Below, piece after piece: positions 1 through 9,483 of a stretch of 64,000 nt of DNA. Positions within the stretch are counted from its first letter, which is position 1; every line of letters begins with the position of its first letter. The DNA comes from Xanthomarina sp. F1114 (GTDB lineage Bacteria > Bacteroidota > Bacteroidia > Flavobacteriales > Flavobacteriaceae). The translations under genes and the position numbers were made by a program. Under the pieces are notes generated by a model. That model had not been told where the DNA came from, did no database searches, and saw nothing but the letters and a program-made list of their open reading frames with translations. Location of the stretch: contig NZ_JAPMLL010000009.1 in the NCBI RefSeq assembly GCF_026410255.1, forward strand, positions 1 through 64,000, given 5' to 3'.

Positions 1-2858
1 CCATCACATAAAAGTGGAGCAGTAGGAGTTCCGTAATCTCCAGTAGCGTTACAACCACCAGATACAGTAAATCCGTCTAACCAAGTATTGAAAGCAGCAT
101 CTACAGCAGCTTGATCTGCATAGTCGCAAGCATCAGTAGTCATAGCAGTAGGAGCGTTAGCAAGAACTTCAGGTGAGTTTATTGTAATAGTTTGTGTATC
201 TGTTGCAGTCGCATCACATGCATCTGTAACAGTAAATGTTCTAGTTACTACTAAAGGACAAGAACCAGACGAACTATCTTGGTAAGAAACACTTACTACA
301 TTATCATCTGTAATTGTTCCACCTTCGGCTAAAAACTCAGCCTCTGTAATTGTAATAATATTTTCATTATAAGGTAAGGATGTTAAATCTCCAGTAACAA
401 CATCTACTTCGGAGCATCCATCTACTTCAAATCCATTAGGAACGGTAATTATAGGCGTATCGTTTTCTTCTTCAAGAACTTCAATACTAGCTGTAGCTGT
501 ACAATTAGAAATTGTATTGCTAACTGTTACAGTATAAGTACCAGCCGCCAGGCCTGAAATATCCTGAGTCGTCGAATTAGCAGGATCGTCCCATGTATAG
601 GTATAATCTTCGGAACCTCCTGTAACTGAAATATCTATTGCTCCAATAGTGGTTTCTAAACAAGTTGTTGGAGTAATGCTTTCTAAAGTAATTTCTATTT
701 CGTCATAGACAGTTACTGTTATAGGTGTTTTTTCACCCACACATGTTGTACTAGGACCTTCAGCAACGTAATAAGTAAAAGTTCCAGCTGTACTTGTAGA
801 AGGTGTTAAAGTTAATAAACCTGGTGTACTTGGATCGTTATCAGGATAGAAAAGAACTACATAATTAGGATCTGTAGGAGTTGCAGTCAAGTCAACAGCT
901 GTTTCATTTAAACAATAAACAACATCTTCTGTAGTAGGCACTGTATTAACCTCAGTAATTTCAATAGTAAAAATATAACTACATCCTGTATCTCCTGGAG
1001 GTACTGCGTAGTACGTGCTTACCCCAATAGTTGCAGGAAAAGGATTGCTTGTAGTGTATTCTATAGAAGAATCTGTTACTGGATAAGAATCATAGAATCT
1101 AGATCCTGCAGGGAAGTTTCCAGACACAGCTGAAATAGGTATAGAATTATTATCAAAATCGCAATAAAAGAAGTCTCTTTGAACAGATACATCTGTACAG
1201 TTATCAATTATATATTGTGCAGAATTAATATCAATTTCGATAGGGTTTACATTAGGTTCACCTTGGCAAACACCTTCTAATTGATATCCTTGAATTAAAG
1301 GTAGACTGTAATCATTTCCAGAAACAACACCTGTTCCAGATATTTCGCCACCCACGATAACAATTTTAGGTGCACAGTCGTTATTAACTAAAATAGAACA
1401 ATCTGTAGTGGTCGATATTTCAAATTGAATATCGGCCATAAGTTCCGAAGCATCTATAGGGTTTAATGGAAGATAAGAAATGTCCCAAACTACAGCACCG
1501 GTAGCCCCTTGATTTGGAGCAAAATATGGTGGTGACGCTTGAAATAATGGGTTGTATTCGTTATAGGTTATACTTCCCGGAACAAAATCTGCAGTATATG
1601 GAATAGGTATAATTAATTTACCATCTTCGATAGCTTCCGTACCAAGGTTTCTTATTTCTACACCATATTCAACAACATCTCCAGGTTCTACCACATACGG
1701 GCTAACAGGAGGCATTCCATTTATAGCATTTGTTGTTAATAAACCTTCAGATTCTGGGATATATGCATCTACAGAAAAAGTTATATTAAAAATAATATAG
1801 GTGTCTTGGGTTGAACCGTAACGGAACTGAGTTGATGTTTGGTTATTCCCTATTACACTATTGTTTAAATTGGGTACATCGAACATGGCAATATCTAAAC
1901 CGGTATTATTATTTAAATTTGGATTTCTAGAATTACCACCAGTTTCTATAGAAGAGTTAAAGAAGTTTCCTGTATAGTTTCCTGAGTGATTTAAACTTTG
2001 GAATTGATTGTCAGATTGTCTTCTAATTTGAAAATAATCGCCAGAAATACTAACATCACCTTCACCGGCCATCATACCTAATCTAACATTTACATCACCA
2101 TTTTGAACGGTATTAAATCCAGAAACGTTTAAAGTATGGTTAATAGACGTAGAACCTTGTACATAAGCATAACCATCAAAAACAGTTACGTCTCTCCAAT
2201 TCATTTTAGAGTTTTCGTAAACAACAACCATTCCCCAGCCACCATAGTAACCAGTTCCTCCTCCAGAACCTTGGGTTAAAGCTATGTCGGCAACAAAATA
2301 CTCACCTAATCCACCATTTCTTACAATATGCGTTACCTCTTTATAAGCAGCAAACATGTTACTGTCTCCAGGATATCTTATATCATCGGCATCGGCTACT
2401 ATAGTTTGATAAGATTGATTAGGTCCTCTAAATTTAACAGTTCGTCTTTGAGTATTTGAAAAACTACTACTATTTCTACCGGTCCAATATAAACCAGCAT
2501 AAACAATATTAGAACATTCAGGGTTTGCACCGTTTTCTGTTGACAGAGCAAGTGTTGAACTCGATGAGTTTGACGTATTTGGATCTCCATCTACATCAAC
2601 AAATCTCATATCGTTAAAACCATTATCTCGTGTGTCTGAGTAATTAACCAATGTTAAGTTGGTATTACCAATCATAGTGAAGTCTCCCTTTACATTATAT
2701 ACCGTTTGCCCCGGGGTATAATCTGAGGTTCTTGGTGTAAAAGGAACTCTAACCTGGCTATAGCTCATAAAACTAGCGCTTAATAACACAACAGTTAATA
2801 AGATTAATTTTATAAACCTTTTGTTAGCTTGAAATTTAATAGCGTATAATTTTTTCAT
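1..2858 (-). CDS. Large secreted SprB-repeat surface protein, C-terminus cut off by window edge
   Basis: About 952 residues are visible and the frame is still open at the window edge, so the gene is partial at its 3' end. The start (MKKLYAIKF) is followed by a 35-residue signal peptide ending SFMSYSQ. An N-terminal domain of about 340 residues is rich in Asn, Ser and Gly. A DUF11-like segment (VEPGDVVEYGVEIRNLG) lies near residues 385-430. A SprB-type repeat (ISVTGGSEDYTYTWDD, then AAGTYTVTVS) lies near residues 720-790. HYR-like modules with the ACDYADQAAVDAAFNTWLDG motif close the visible part. Proteins of this build in Flavobacteriaceae are usually type IX-secreted adhesins or gliding-associated surface proteins. 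The expected C-terminal sorting domain would lie outside the window. A small exported gene sits 31 nt upstream on the same strand. Confidence 0.85.
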   Translation of the reverse strand, partial: MKKLYAIKFQANKRFIKLILLTVVLLSASFMSYSQVRVPFTPRTSDYTPGQTVYNVKGDFTMIGNTNLTLVNYSDTRDNGFNDMRFVDVDGDPNTSNSSSSTLALSTENGANPECSNIVYAGLYWTGRNSSSFSNTQRRTVKFRGPNQSYQTIVADADDIRYPGDSNMFAAYKEVTHIVRNGGLGEYFVADIALTQGSGGGTGYYGGWGMVVVYENSKMNWRDVTVFDGYAYVQGSTSINHTLNVSGFNTVQNGDVNVRLGMMAGEGDVSISGDYFQIRRQSDNQFQSLNHSGNYTGNFFNSSIETGGNSRNPNLNNNTGLDIAMFDVPNLNNSVIGNNQTSTQFRYGSTQDTYIIFNITFSVDAYIPESEGLLTTNAINGMPPVSPYVVEPGDVVEYGVEIRNLGTEAIEDGKLIIPIPYTADFVPGSITYNEYNPLFQASPPYFAPNQGATGAVVWDISYLPLNPIDASELMADIQFEISTTTDCSILVNNDCAPKIVIVGGEISGTGVVSGNDYSLPLIQGYQLEGVCQGEPNVNPIEIDINSAQYIIDNCTDVSVQRDFFYCDFDNNSIPISAVSGNFPAGSRFYDSYPVTDSSIEYTTSNPFPATIGVSTYYAVPPGDTGCSYIFTIEITEVNTVPTTEDVVYCLNETAVDLTATPTDPNYVVLFYPDNDPSTPGLLTLTPSTSTAGTFTYYVAEGPSTTCVGEKTPITVTVYDEIEITLESITPTTCLETTIGAIDISVTGGSEDYTYTWDDPANSTTQDISGLAAGTYTVTVSNTISNCTATASIEVLEEENDTPIITVPNGFEVDGCSEVDVVTGDLTSLPYNENIITITEAEFLAEGGTITDDNVVSVSYQDSSSGSCPLVVTRTFTVTDACDATATDTQTITINSPEVLANAPTAMTTDACDYADQAAVDAAFNTWLDGFTVSGGCNATGDYGTPTAPLLCD

Positions 2859-2889
2859 CTGTATAATAATTAAATATTATAATTTTTAT

Positions 2890-3396
2890 TTATGAAGGAT
2901 TAACAACTTTATAAAACACGGTTGTTACAGACTCAGCGTTTAATAAATAATTATTTATTTGTTGCTCTGTACATTCAAATAAGGATTTGATATAAATATA
3001 TTTTAACGAAGAAAACCCGTTTAAACGAGAAAGGTCAAAGCGGGTATTTAAATCGGAAGGTCTACGTAGAATAATTGTAATTAGTTCTACTTGGTTGTAT
3101 TGCGGATTTGCACCTTCTATAGCAGAAACAGAATTACCATCTAAAAGTTTAATAACTTTAGGAGAGTCTCCACCTGTGTTGTTAATTACTCGAGCGTTCT
3201 CGATATATACAGAAGGATTAAGACCATGCAATAAATTATCTGGTATATCAATAGAAGATCTTAAATTTCTAGTTTCATTTCCATCGTCATATATTCTGAG
3301 AATACGTTCTTGAGCAAAACTGACATTAAAAAATAAGAGGGAGAATACACAAACTGCAAGATAGTTTGAGAATGCTTGTTTAGTTAATTTTTTCAT
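2890..3396 (-). CDS. Small exported protein of unknown function upstream of the adhesin
   Basis: This is a 168-residue protein with a clear signal peptide (hydrophobic core LAVCVFSLLFFNVSFAQ, cleavage about residue 29). I do not recognise the mature domain. It contains a leucine-rich-repeat-like phrase (FDLSRLNGFSSLKYIYIKSL) but only one copy, and a single mature cysteine. The stop codon lies 31 nt before the start of the giant surface protein on the same strand, so the two are probably co-transcribed. A role as a partner or accessory of that surface protein is inference from position only. Confidence 0.7.
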   Translation of the reverse strand: MKKLTKQAFSNYLAVCVFSLLFFNVSFAQERILRIYDDGNETRNLRSSIDIPDNLLHGLNPSVYIENARVINNTGGDSPKVIKLLDGNSVSAIEGANPQYNQVELITIILRRPSDLNTRFDLSRLNGFSSLKYIYIKSLFECTEQQINNYLLNAESVTTVFYKVVNPS

Positions 3397-3871
3397 AATG
3401 AGTCAAGTTTAAATGTTTAAACCTTAAATGTTAAATATGTAAAATCTTAAGTTTTAACTTAATGTGTTAATAATACAACTATGTGTATGTTTACTGAGGG
3501 AAGTACATTGACGCATCAATGCATCATGGATTAAGTGTCTCTTTCGATTTTGGGTTAATTTTTAATAAATAGCTTACACAACAAATAAATAGCGATTCTT
3601 TATTGTAATCAAATATAAATGTTAAAGAACTCATAAATTCGATAAGAGGCTTTTTCAAAACACGTTGTCGATGAAAAAACATAATTAGCCGAACAGAATA
3701 ATGCCCAAAATTTTGAAATTTATATACTGATAGAACTTTTTCTTACAGTTTGGAATGTTTGATAATTTAATTTTATAGTTTTATAATAGCTTAACTTGAG
3801 GATACCAAAATATATTATTTAACCGACAAAAGCAACACTTTGTCGATAATAAATGCTTTTAATCGTATAAA
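3397..3871. other. 475-bp intergenic region between divergent transcription units
   Basis: No gene or RNA was recognised here. On the minus strand a TATATTTG element (complement of 3610-3617) matches the Bacteroidota -7 consensus TAnnTTTG. It could drive the exported-protein/adhesin operon with a leader of about 210 nt, but no -33 TTG was found. Close to the plus-strand gene is a 7-bp inverted repeat, CGACAAA at 3824-3830 and TTTGTCG at 3839-3845. Confidence 0.4.
3824..3845. promoter_or_regulatory. Inverted repeat upstream of the SixA-like gene, possible operator
   Basis: CGACAAA and TTTGTCG form a perfect 7-bp inverted repeat around an 8-nt spacer, ending 26 nt before the ATG at 3872. The size and place would suit a regulator site or a 5' leader hairpin. 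There is no direct evidence of binding. Confidence 0.25.
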
Positions 3872-4360
3872 ATGAAAAAATTAATACTTGTTAGACATGC
3901 AAAATCTTCTTGGAAAGAAGATGTTAAAGACCATGATCGTGGACTTAAGGCTAGAGGATGTACCGATGCAGAACTTGTTTCCTTAAAATTTAAGGAATAT
4001 TCATTATTACCCGATAAAGTGCTTTCTAGTACCGCAAAAAGAGCGAAAACGACTGCTCAAATATTCAGTAAAAAGTTAAATTTAGATTCTGAGCTAATAG
4101 AGTTAAACAAAAATATTTACGACTTTTCTGGAGAAAACCTTATTAAAACCATAAAAGAGACTTCGGAGAATTATGACGTTATTATGGTTTTTGGGCATAA
4201 TTTCGCTCTTACAAATTTTGTAAATACCTTTGGAGATATGCCTATTGAAAATGTACCTACTAGTGGTCTTGTAGTAATAGAGTTTCAAGTGGATTCTTGG
4301 AAGTTTATTTATAAAGGAGAAACTATTAAAGTAATATTTCCTAGAGATTTAAGACCATAA
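3872..4360 (+). CDS. SixA-like histidine phosphatase
   Basis: This is a 162-residue member of the histidine phosphatase superfamily. The RHG-type motif at the N-terminus reads LVRHAKSSW, with R8 and the phospho-acceptor H9. The second catalytic histidine is H109 in VFGHN. The RHAKSSW signature and short length match the SixA branch, which in E. coli dephosphorylates a phosphohistidine on signalling and phosphotransfer proteins. The substrate here is unknown. It lies 202 nt upstream of polyphosphate kinase on the same strand, whose enzyme runs through a phosphohistidine intermediate. A functional link is possible but unproven. Confidence 0.88.
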   Translation: MKKLILVRHAKSSWKEDVKDHDRGLKARGCTDAELVSLKFKEYSLLPDKVLSSTAKRAKTTAQIFSKKLNLDSELIELNKNIYDFSGENLIKTIKETSENYDVIMVFGHNFALTNFVNTFGDMPIENVPTSGLVVIEFQVDSWKFIYKGETIKVIFPRDLRP

Positions 4361-4533
4361 TCTGTATAGTAAACGGAAAAATTTCTATAAACAAATATTT
4401 AAAATTACTTTTCTATTTAACTCTGGACATTACATTTATTTAAGACTATTTTATGGTCTCTATTATATAAATTTACACCAAAACACTTATAGAAGTTAGT
4501 TGTTATTCTATTCAATATTATATATTAATGGAA

Positions 4534-4541
4534 TATATTTG
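4534..4541 (+). promoter_or_regulatory. Candidate -7 promoter element for ppk1
   Basis: TATATTTG is an exact match to the Bacteroidota -7 consensus TAnnTTTG, 21 nt before the ppk1 ATG. No well-spaced TTG -33 element is present. Confidence 0.45.
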
Positions 4542-4562
4542 TAACAGTTAAACCCACTTTTA

Positions 4563-6629
4563 ATGACCAAAAGAGAAAAACCTAATAATAGTTATATAAA
4601 CAGAGAAATAAGCTGGTTACAGTTTAATGCTAGAGTTTTGCAGGAAGCTGCGGACAAGAATGTACCATTAATTGAAAGGTTGAGATTTTTGGGGATTTTT
4701 TCGAATAATCTAGACGAATTTTTTAAAGTAAGATACGCCACAGTTAAACGAATTGTTGAAGCAGGAAAAGGAGCTAAAAGTGAATTAGGGGGAATTAGAG
4801 CAGAAAAACTACTTGAAGAAATAACAGAGATAGTTATAGATCAGCAAAGCTTAAGTTTAGAGATTTTAAGCAATATTGGACAAGAACTTGAAAAAGAAAA
4901 TATTTATATCATTAAAGAAGATAATATAAATGAAAGTCAACATAAGTTCATTAAACAATATTTTATTCAAAAGGTTAGCCCAGCTTTAGTAACAATTATT
5001 TTAAGTAATCAGGTAGAGCTCCCTAACCTTAAAGATAGCGCATCCTACTTAGCGGTTAAAATGTCTTCAGATACACAACAAGAATGTCAATATGCTCTTA
5101 TTGAAATTTCTAAAGCCATGGATCGTTTTGTGGTCTTGCCAGAACAAAATGGAAAGAGCTACATTATTATGTTAGACGATTTACTGCGTTATTGTTTAGA
5201 CGATATATTTAATATTTTTGAATACGATCATATTTCGGCTCACATGATTAAAATTACTAGAGATGGAGAATTAGACTTCGAAAGTGATTTAAGTAAAAGT
5301 TTTATCGAAAAAATTTCGGATAGCGTCAAGCATAGACAAATTGGAGAACCTGTTCGTTTTGTATATGATAAAACCATAGATTTAGAAACGCTAACATATT
5401 TATTGTCGAAAATGGGTATAGATTCCCATGACAGTATTATTCCGGGAGGAAGATATCATAATCGTAGAGATTATATGGGGTTTCCTAGCTTAGGTAGAAC
5501 TGATTTACTTTATAATAAAATTGAACCATTACCAATTAAAAACCTTAGTTTAGAAACTAGTATTTTTGATAGTGTTGCCAAAAAAGATTATTTACTTCAT
5601 GCCCCTTATCAAACATTTTCCTATGTAGTTAAGTTTTTAAGAGAAGCAGCATTAGATCCAACAGTTATAACTATAAAAATTACTATTTATAGATTAGCTC
5701 AAATTTCTCATGTAGCTAGTTCTTTAATTAATGCAGCTAAAAATGGGAAAAAAGTTACGGTTTCTATAGAAATACAAGCACGTTTTGACGAACAAGCAAA
5801 TATAGATTACGCCGAACAAATGGAAAATGAAGGCATAAATTTAATTTTTGGAGTTCAAGGTTTAAAAGTGCATAGTAAAATGTGCGTTATTGAACGGGAA
5901 GAAAATAAAAAGTTAAAACGTTACGGATTTATAAGTACAGGAAACTTTAACGAGTCTACAGCTAAAATATATACGGATTATACCTTGTTTACATCGGACC
6001 AACGAATATTAAAAGACATTAATAAAGTCTTTAGTTTCTTTGAGATCAATTATAGAATTTACAGATATAAACATATAATTACATCACCGCATTATACACA
6101 AAAAGCCTTTTTTAAACTTATAGATACCGAGATTCAAAATGTAAAAGCAGGGAAACCCGGTTATATTAGGTTAAAAATGAATAGTCTCTCTAGTCTTAAA
6201 ATGGCAGATAAGTTATACGAAGCAAGTAGAGCAGGTGTTAAGATTCAAATGATTGTAAGAGGGCTTTGCTGTTTAATTCCTGGAGTAAAAGGTATGAGCG
6301 AGAATATTGAAGCTATAAGTATTGTCGATAAATTTTTAGAGCATACCAGACTCTTTATTTTTTGTAATAATAATGATCCAAAAATATATATATCCTCTGC
6401 AGATTGGATGACAAGAAATATTGAAAATAGGGTGGAAGTAAGTTGTCCTATTTATGACGAAGACATTAAAAAAGAACTTATAGAAACCTTTAATATCTCA
6501 TGGAGCGACAATATTAAAGCTAGAATTTTTGATGAAACTCAGCAAAATAAATACAGAAAAAGTAAAGCGCCAAAAGTGCGTTCGCAATATGCTTTATACA
6601 ATTATTACTCAAAAAAATTAGAAAATTAA
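4563..6629 (+). CDS. ppk1: Polyphosphate kinase 1
   Basis: This 688-residue protein has the normal PPK1 length and all four expected regions. It opens with the N-terminal helical domain (NREISWLQFNARVLQEA, residues about 12-28), followed by the head domain and two phospholipase-D-like catalytic domains. The autophosphorylated histidine is H437 in VQGLKVHSK, and the second active-site histidine is H594 in LEHTRLFIF. They correspond to H435 and H592 of the E. coli enzyme. The enzyme reversibly polymerises the ATP gamma-phosphate into polyphosphate, usually at the inner membrane. The gene is followed after 1 nt by the exopolyphosphatase gene, so synthesis and breakdown are in one operon. Confidence 0.97.
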   Translation: MTKREKPNNSYINREISWLQFNARVLQEAADKNVPLIERLRFLGIFSNNLDEFFKVRYATVKRIVEAGKGAKSELGGIRAEKLLEEITEIVIDQQSLSLEILSNIGQELEKENIYIIKEDNINESQHKFIKQYFIQKVSPALVTIILSNQVELPNLKDSASYLAVKMSSDTQQECQYALIEISKAMDRFVVLPEQNGKSYIIMLDDLLRYCLDDIFNIFEYDHISAHMIKITRDGELDFESDLSKSFIEKISDSVKHRQIGEPVRFVYDKTIDLETLTYLLSKMGIDSHDSIIPGGRYHNRRDYMGFPSLGRTDLLYNKIEPLPIKNLSLETSIFDSVAKKDYLLHAPYQTFSYVVKFLREAALDPTVITIKITIYRLAQISHVASSLINAAKNGKKVTVSIEIQARFDEQANIDYAEQMENEGINLIFGVQGLKVHSKMCVIEREENKKLKRYGFISTGNFNESTAKIYTDYTLFTSDQRILKDINKVFSFFEINYRIYRYKHIITSPHYTQKAFFKLIDTEIQNVKAGKPGYIRLKMNSLSSLKMADKLYEASRAGVKIQMIVRGLCCLIPGVKGMSENIEAISIVDKFLEHTRLFIFCNNNDPKIYISSADWMTRNIENRVEVSCPIYDEDIKKELIETFNISWSDNIKARIFDETQQNKYRKSKAPKVRSQYALYNYYSKKLEN

Positions 6630-6630
6630 T

Positions 6631-7533
6631 ATGCTTACCATTAAAAAGTATGCCGCAATAGATATTGGTTCTAATGCCATTAGACTTCTTATTGCCAATA
6701 TTATTGAAGAAAAAGATAAAGAACCCAGATTTAAAAAAAGCTCTTTAGTACGTGTTCCAGTTCGTTTAGGTTCTGATGTGTTTTTAGAAGAGACAATTTC
6801 AGAATATAATAAAGAAAGAATTGTAGATACCATGAAAGCTTTTAAGTTATTGATGAAAACCAATAATGTAGTCAAGTATAAAGCATGTGCAACTTCTGCC
6901 ATGAGAGAAGCAAACAATGGTCATGAAATTGCAGATTTAGTATATAAAAAAACAAGAATTAAAATTGATATTATTGGAGGTGAAGAAGAAGCAGCAATAA
7001 TTGCTGCAACAGATTTACACACGTTTATAGACAATAGTAAAACATATTTATATGTAGATGTTGGAGGAGGAAGTAGTGAGTTTACTGTAATTAATAAAGG
7101 AAAAACAATAACATCAAAATCTTTTAAAATTGGCACAGTTAGGCTGTTAAATGATATTGTTAAAAAAGAAACCTGGAGCAAACTCGAAAATTGGATTAAA
7201 GACAATACCTCTGCCTACGAAAAAATTGATGTTATAGGTTCTGGAGGAAATATTAATAAAATTTTTAAAATTTCTAGAAAATCTTTAGGTAAGCCTTTAA
7301 CCTATTTTTATTTAACCTCATATTATAAAACATTACAGTCTTATTCTTACGAAGAACGTATTACAGAACTAGATTTAAATCAAGACCGTGCAGATGTAAT
7401 TATTCCTGCTACCAGAATTTTCTTGTCATCTATGAAATGGAGTGGGGCTAGGGATATTTATGTACCAAAAATTGGGTTGTCCGATGGAATTATAAAAAGT
7501 ATCTACCATAAAACCGTTTCTAGCAATACATAG
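6631..7533 (+). CDS. ppx: Exopolyphosphatase, Ppx/GppA family
   Basis: This 300-residue protein has the ASKHA fold signatures of the Ppx/GppA family. They are phosphate-1 AAIDIGSNAIR (D11), the GGEEEAAI segment with the catalytic-type glutamates, phosphate-2 DVGGGSSEF (D143 to E150) and the late IGSGGNINK glycine loop. It corresponds to the two N-terminal domains of E. coli Ppx and lacks the C-terminal HD-like extension, as is usual in Bacteroidota. It should remove terminal phosphate from polyphosphate, and pppGpp hydrolysis is an alternative. The start codon is 1 nt after the ppk1 stop, so the two are translationally linked. Confidence 0.92.
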   Translation: MLTIKKYAAIDIGSNAIRLLIANIIEEKDKEPRFKKSSLVRVPVRLGSDVFLEETISEYNKERIVDTMKAFKLLMKTNNVVKYKACATSAMREANNGHEIADLVYKKTRIKIDIIGGEEEAAIIAATDLHTFIDNSKTYLYVDVGGGSSEFTVINKGKTITSKSFKIGTVRLLNDIVKKETWSKLENWIKDNTSAYEKIDVIGSGGNINKIFKISRKSLGKPLTYFYLTSYYKTLQSYSYEERITELDLNQDRADVIIPATRIFLSSMKWSGARDIYVPKIGLSDGIIKSIYHKTVSSNT

Positions 7534-7633
7534 TAAAAAAGGTGCATTTGGTCTTTATTTTATATCTTTTTTAGACAAAACATATATATTAGCCTCATAA
7601 GTAACCCTAAACTGCTTTTTAAATTATTTTATT

Positions 7634-8161
7634 ATGAAAAAAACATTACTTCTTTTAACCTTTATTATGGTTTCTGTTTTCACTTATGCTCAAGATAATA
7701 TGTATGGTGTTCGTGTAGGATTAAATATTTCTAATTTAGATTTTGAACCTAATCCAACTTTCGATAATACACATAGAAATGGTTTTGCCATCGGTTTTTT
7801 TGGTGAATACGATTTATCTAAGTCCTTCGCCATTGCACCAGAAATTCAATTTTCTGCTGAAGGCGCAAAAGACAAAGATTTAAGAATAGATTATATTCAA
7901 ATTCCTGTATTATTTAAATATAGAATTGGAGAGAATTTTTTAATTGGTGCTGGACCAATGGCAGGTGTTAAAGTATGGGAATTCGAAGATGCTAGCGCTA
8001 ACTTTGCCTTTTCAATGGTTGGAGGTATAGAGTTTTTTATTACAAACGATATCTTTATAGATGCTAGATACCATTACGGGTTTACCAATGTAATGGATAA
8101 GGACTCATCGTTCGAAGCTAAAAACAGCAACATTCAAATAGGTGTTGGTGTAAAGATTTAA
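7634..8161 (+). CDS. Outer-membrane beta-barrel protein, PorT-like family
   Basis: This 175-residue protein has a signal peptide MKKTLLLLTFIMVSVFTYAQ. The mature part shows alternating amphipathic strands and aromatic end-residues typical of an eight-stranded barrel (MYGVRVGLNIS at the start, NIQIGVGVKI at the C-terminal beta-signal). Flavobacterial genomes carry many of these PF13568-type proteins, and their functions are mostly unknown. It is a single gene, ended by a strong hairpin terminator. Confidence 0.85.
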   Translation: MKKTLLLLTFIMVSVFTYAQDNMYGVRVGLNISNLDFEPNPTFDNTHRNGFAIGFFGEYDLSKSFAIAPEIQFSAEGAKDKDLRIDYIQIPVLFKYRIGENFLIGAGPMAGVKVWEFEDASANFAFSMVGGIEFFITNDIFIDARYHYGFTNVMDKDSSFEAKNSNIQIGVGVKI

Positions 8162-8179
8162 AAATAGAACACAAAATAA

Positions 8180-8218
8180 AAAAAACTCCGATAATTTTTT
8201 AAGTTATCGGAGTTTTTT
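8180..8218. terminator. Bidirectional intrinsic terminator
   Basis: A perfect 15-bp stem (8180-8194 with 8204-8218) surrounds a 9-nt loop. The A-rich and T-rich flanks serve both strands, between the convergent barrel-protein and miaE genes. Confidence 0.9.
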
Positions 8219-8253
8219 GGTTTTAAAACACTTCTCAAAATAAGACTGCTTTC

Positions 8254-8853
8254 TTAACCGTGAATAGTTTCTTTTTTACCTAAATCTTTCATGATATCCG
8301 CTTCAAATTCAAGAAGCTCCTGCCACTTTTTGTCCACCTCTTCTCGGTCTCCATACTGTCTGGCAAAACCTAGAAACATGGTATAATGATTGGCTTCACT
8401 TACCATTAAGTTTCTATAAAATTCAGCAAGTTCTTTATCTTCCAATTCTTCCGAAAGTAATCTAAAACGTTCACAACTTCTGGCTTCAATTAATGCCGCA
8501 TATAGCAATCTATGTACAAGTTGTGTGGTTCTACTGCCTCCTTTTGGAAAGAAGGTTATTAGTTTTACAACATACTCGTCTTTTCTGTCTCGACCTAAGG
8601 TCCAACCATTCTCTAAAATACGATCGTGAACCATCTTAAAATGACTGATTTCCTCTTTTACCAAGGCAACCATTTCTTGCACAAGTTCTGTGTATTCTGG
8701 AAAACTTACTATTAAAGAAATAGCCGTACTTGTTGCTTTTTGTTCGCAATAAGCATGGTCGGTTAAAATATCTTCAATATTTTTTTCTACAATATTAACC
8801 CAACGTGGATCTGTTGGTAATTTCAATCCTAACATGATTTTTTGTTTAGTCAT
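8254..8853 (-). CDS. miaE: tRNA-(ms2io6A37) hydroxylase MiaE
   Basis: This 199-residue ferritin-like diiron protein carries the ligands in the MiaE pattern. They are E37 (AYCEQKA), E68 and H71 in EEISH, E123 (LIEARSCERF), and E153 and H156 in SEANHY. The family hydroxylates the isopentenyl side chain of ms2i6A at tRNA position 37. The miaA and miaB genes that make the substrate are not in the window. The lipoprotein gene upstream ends 14 nt before this start, so the genes may be co-transcribed from dnaX. Confidence 0.94.
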   Translation of the reverse strand: MTKQKIMLGLKLPTDPRWVNIVEKNIEDILTDHAYCEQKATSTAISLIVSFPEYTELVQEMVALVKEEISHFKMVHDRILENGWTLGRDRKDEYVVKLITFFPKGGSRTTQLVHRLLYAALIEARSCERFRLLSEELEDKELAEFYRNLMVSEANHYTMFLGFARQYGDREEVDKKWQELLEFEADIMKDLGKKETIHG

Positions 8854-8867
8854 CTTCTTAAAATTAA

Positions 8868-9443
8868 CTAATTTATATATGCATAAAGTTCTTTCACTTC
8901 CTTTAATTTAAAGTTCCCTTCAGAATCTATAATTAGATCACAAAATCTTATTTTTTTACTGTCTATTTTTTCAATCATCACAGATAAAACAACGGTATTA
9001 GCTTTATAAGAAATAGTTTGATCAAATATCAATTTAATGATGGAATTGTTTAGTTTCAGGTTATTTTTGAAAGCGTTAAAAAACTGTTTGTCAATTGTTT
9101 TATTAAAAATTTCTTCTGAGTTTTTTGTTATAACAACTTCTGAAACAAATTCCCTATAGTACTCTTTATAGTTTATACTGTCTTGTCTAAACTCTTTTAA
9201 AACATTCTGCTCCATATGGGAGAAGGTTTTTATTTTTATATGAAATCCATTGTTTAAAATTGTATCAGTTATAACTTCAGAATATGTTTCAGGAATATAA
9301 CTGATATTTTCAGAAAAGGAATCTAATAGTTTGTTTTCCTTTAAAACCTCAGAATTAGATTTATAGACACGATCTCTGCCATCGCAACTTAAAAAAGCAA
9401 GTCCAACACAGATAAAAGCCAATAAAAAAGATAATTTTTGCAT
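8868..9443 (-). CDS. Predicted lipoprotein of unknown function (DUF4738-like)
   Basis: This 191-residue protein has a lipoprotein signal sequence with lipobox AFLSC at residues 16-20, followed directly by DGRD. The rest is charged and rich in Lys, Glu and Asn, with a run of predicted strands (VSEVVITKNSEEIFNKTI). It resembles flavobacterial lipoproteins annotated as DUF4738, which is recalled from family patterns and was not searched. It lies between dnaX and miaE on the same strand. No function is assigned. Confidence 0.7.
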   Translation of the reverse strand: MQKLSFLLAFICVGLAFLSCDGRDRVYKSNSEVLKENKLLDSFSENISYIPETYSEVITDTILNNGFHIKIKTFSHMEQNVLKEFRQDSINYKEYYREFVSEVVITKNSEEIFNKTIDKQFFNAFKNNLKLNNSIIKLIFDQTISYKANTVVLSVMIEKIDSKKIRFCDLIIDSEGNFKLKEVKELYAYIN

Positions 9444-9483
9444 AAGTACTTTTATAAATATAATCTTTCTAAGCTTATTTGTA

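Noticed and set aside
2399-2590. A 63-codon minus-strand open frame
   Set aside because: It lies inside the long adhesin frame in another frame and has no family pattern. The adhesin reading is continuous through it.
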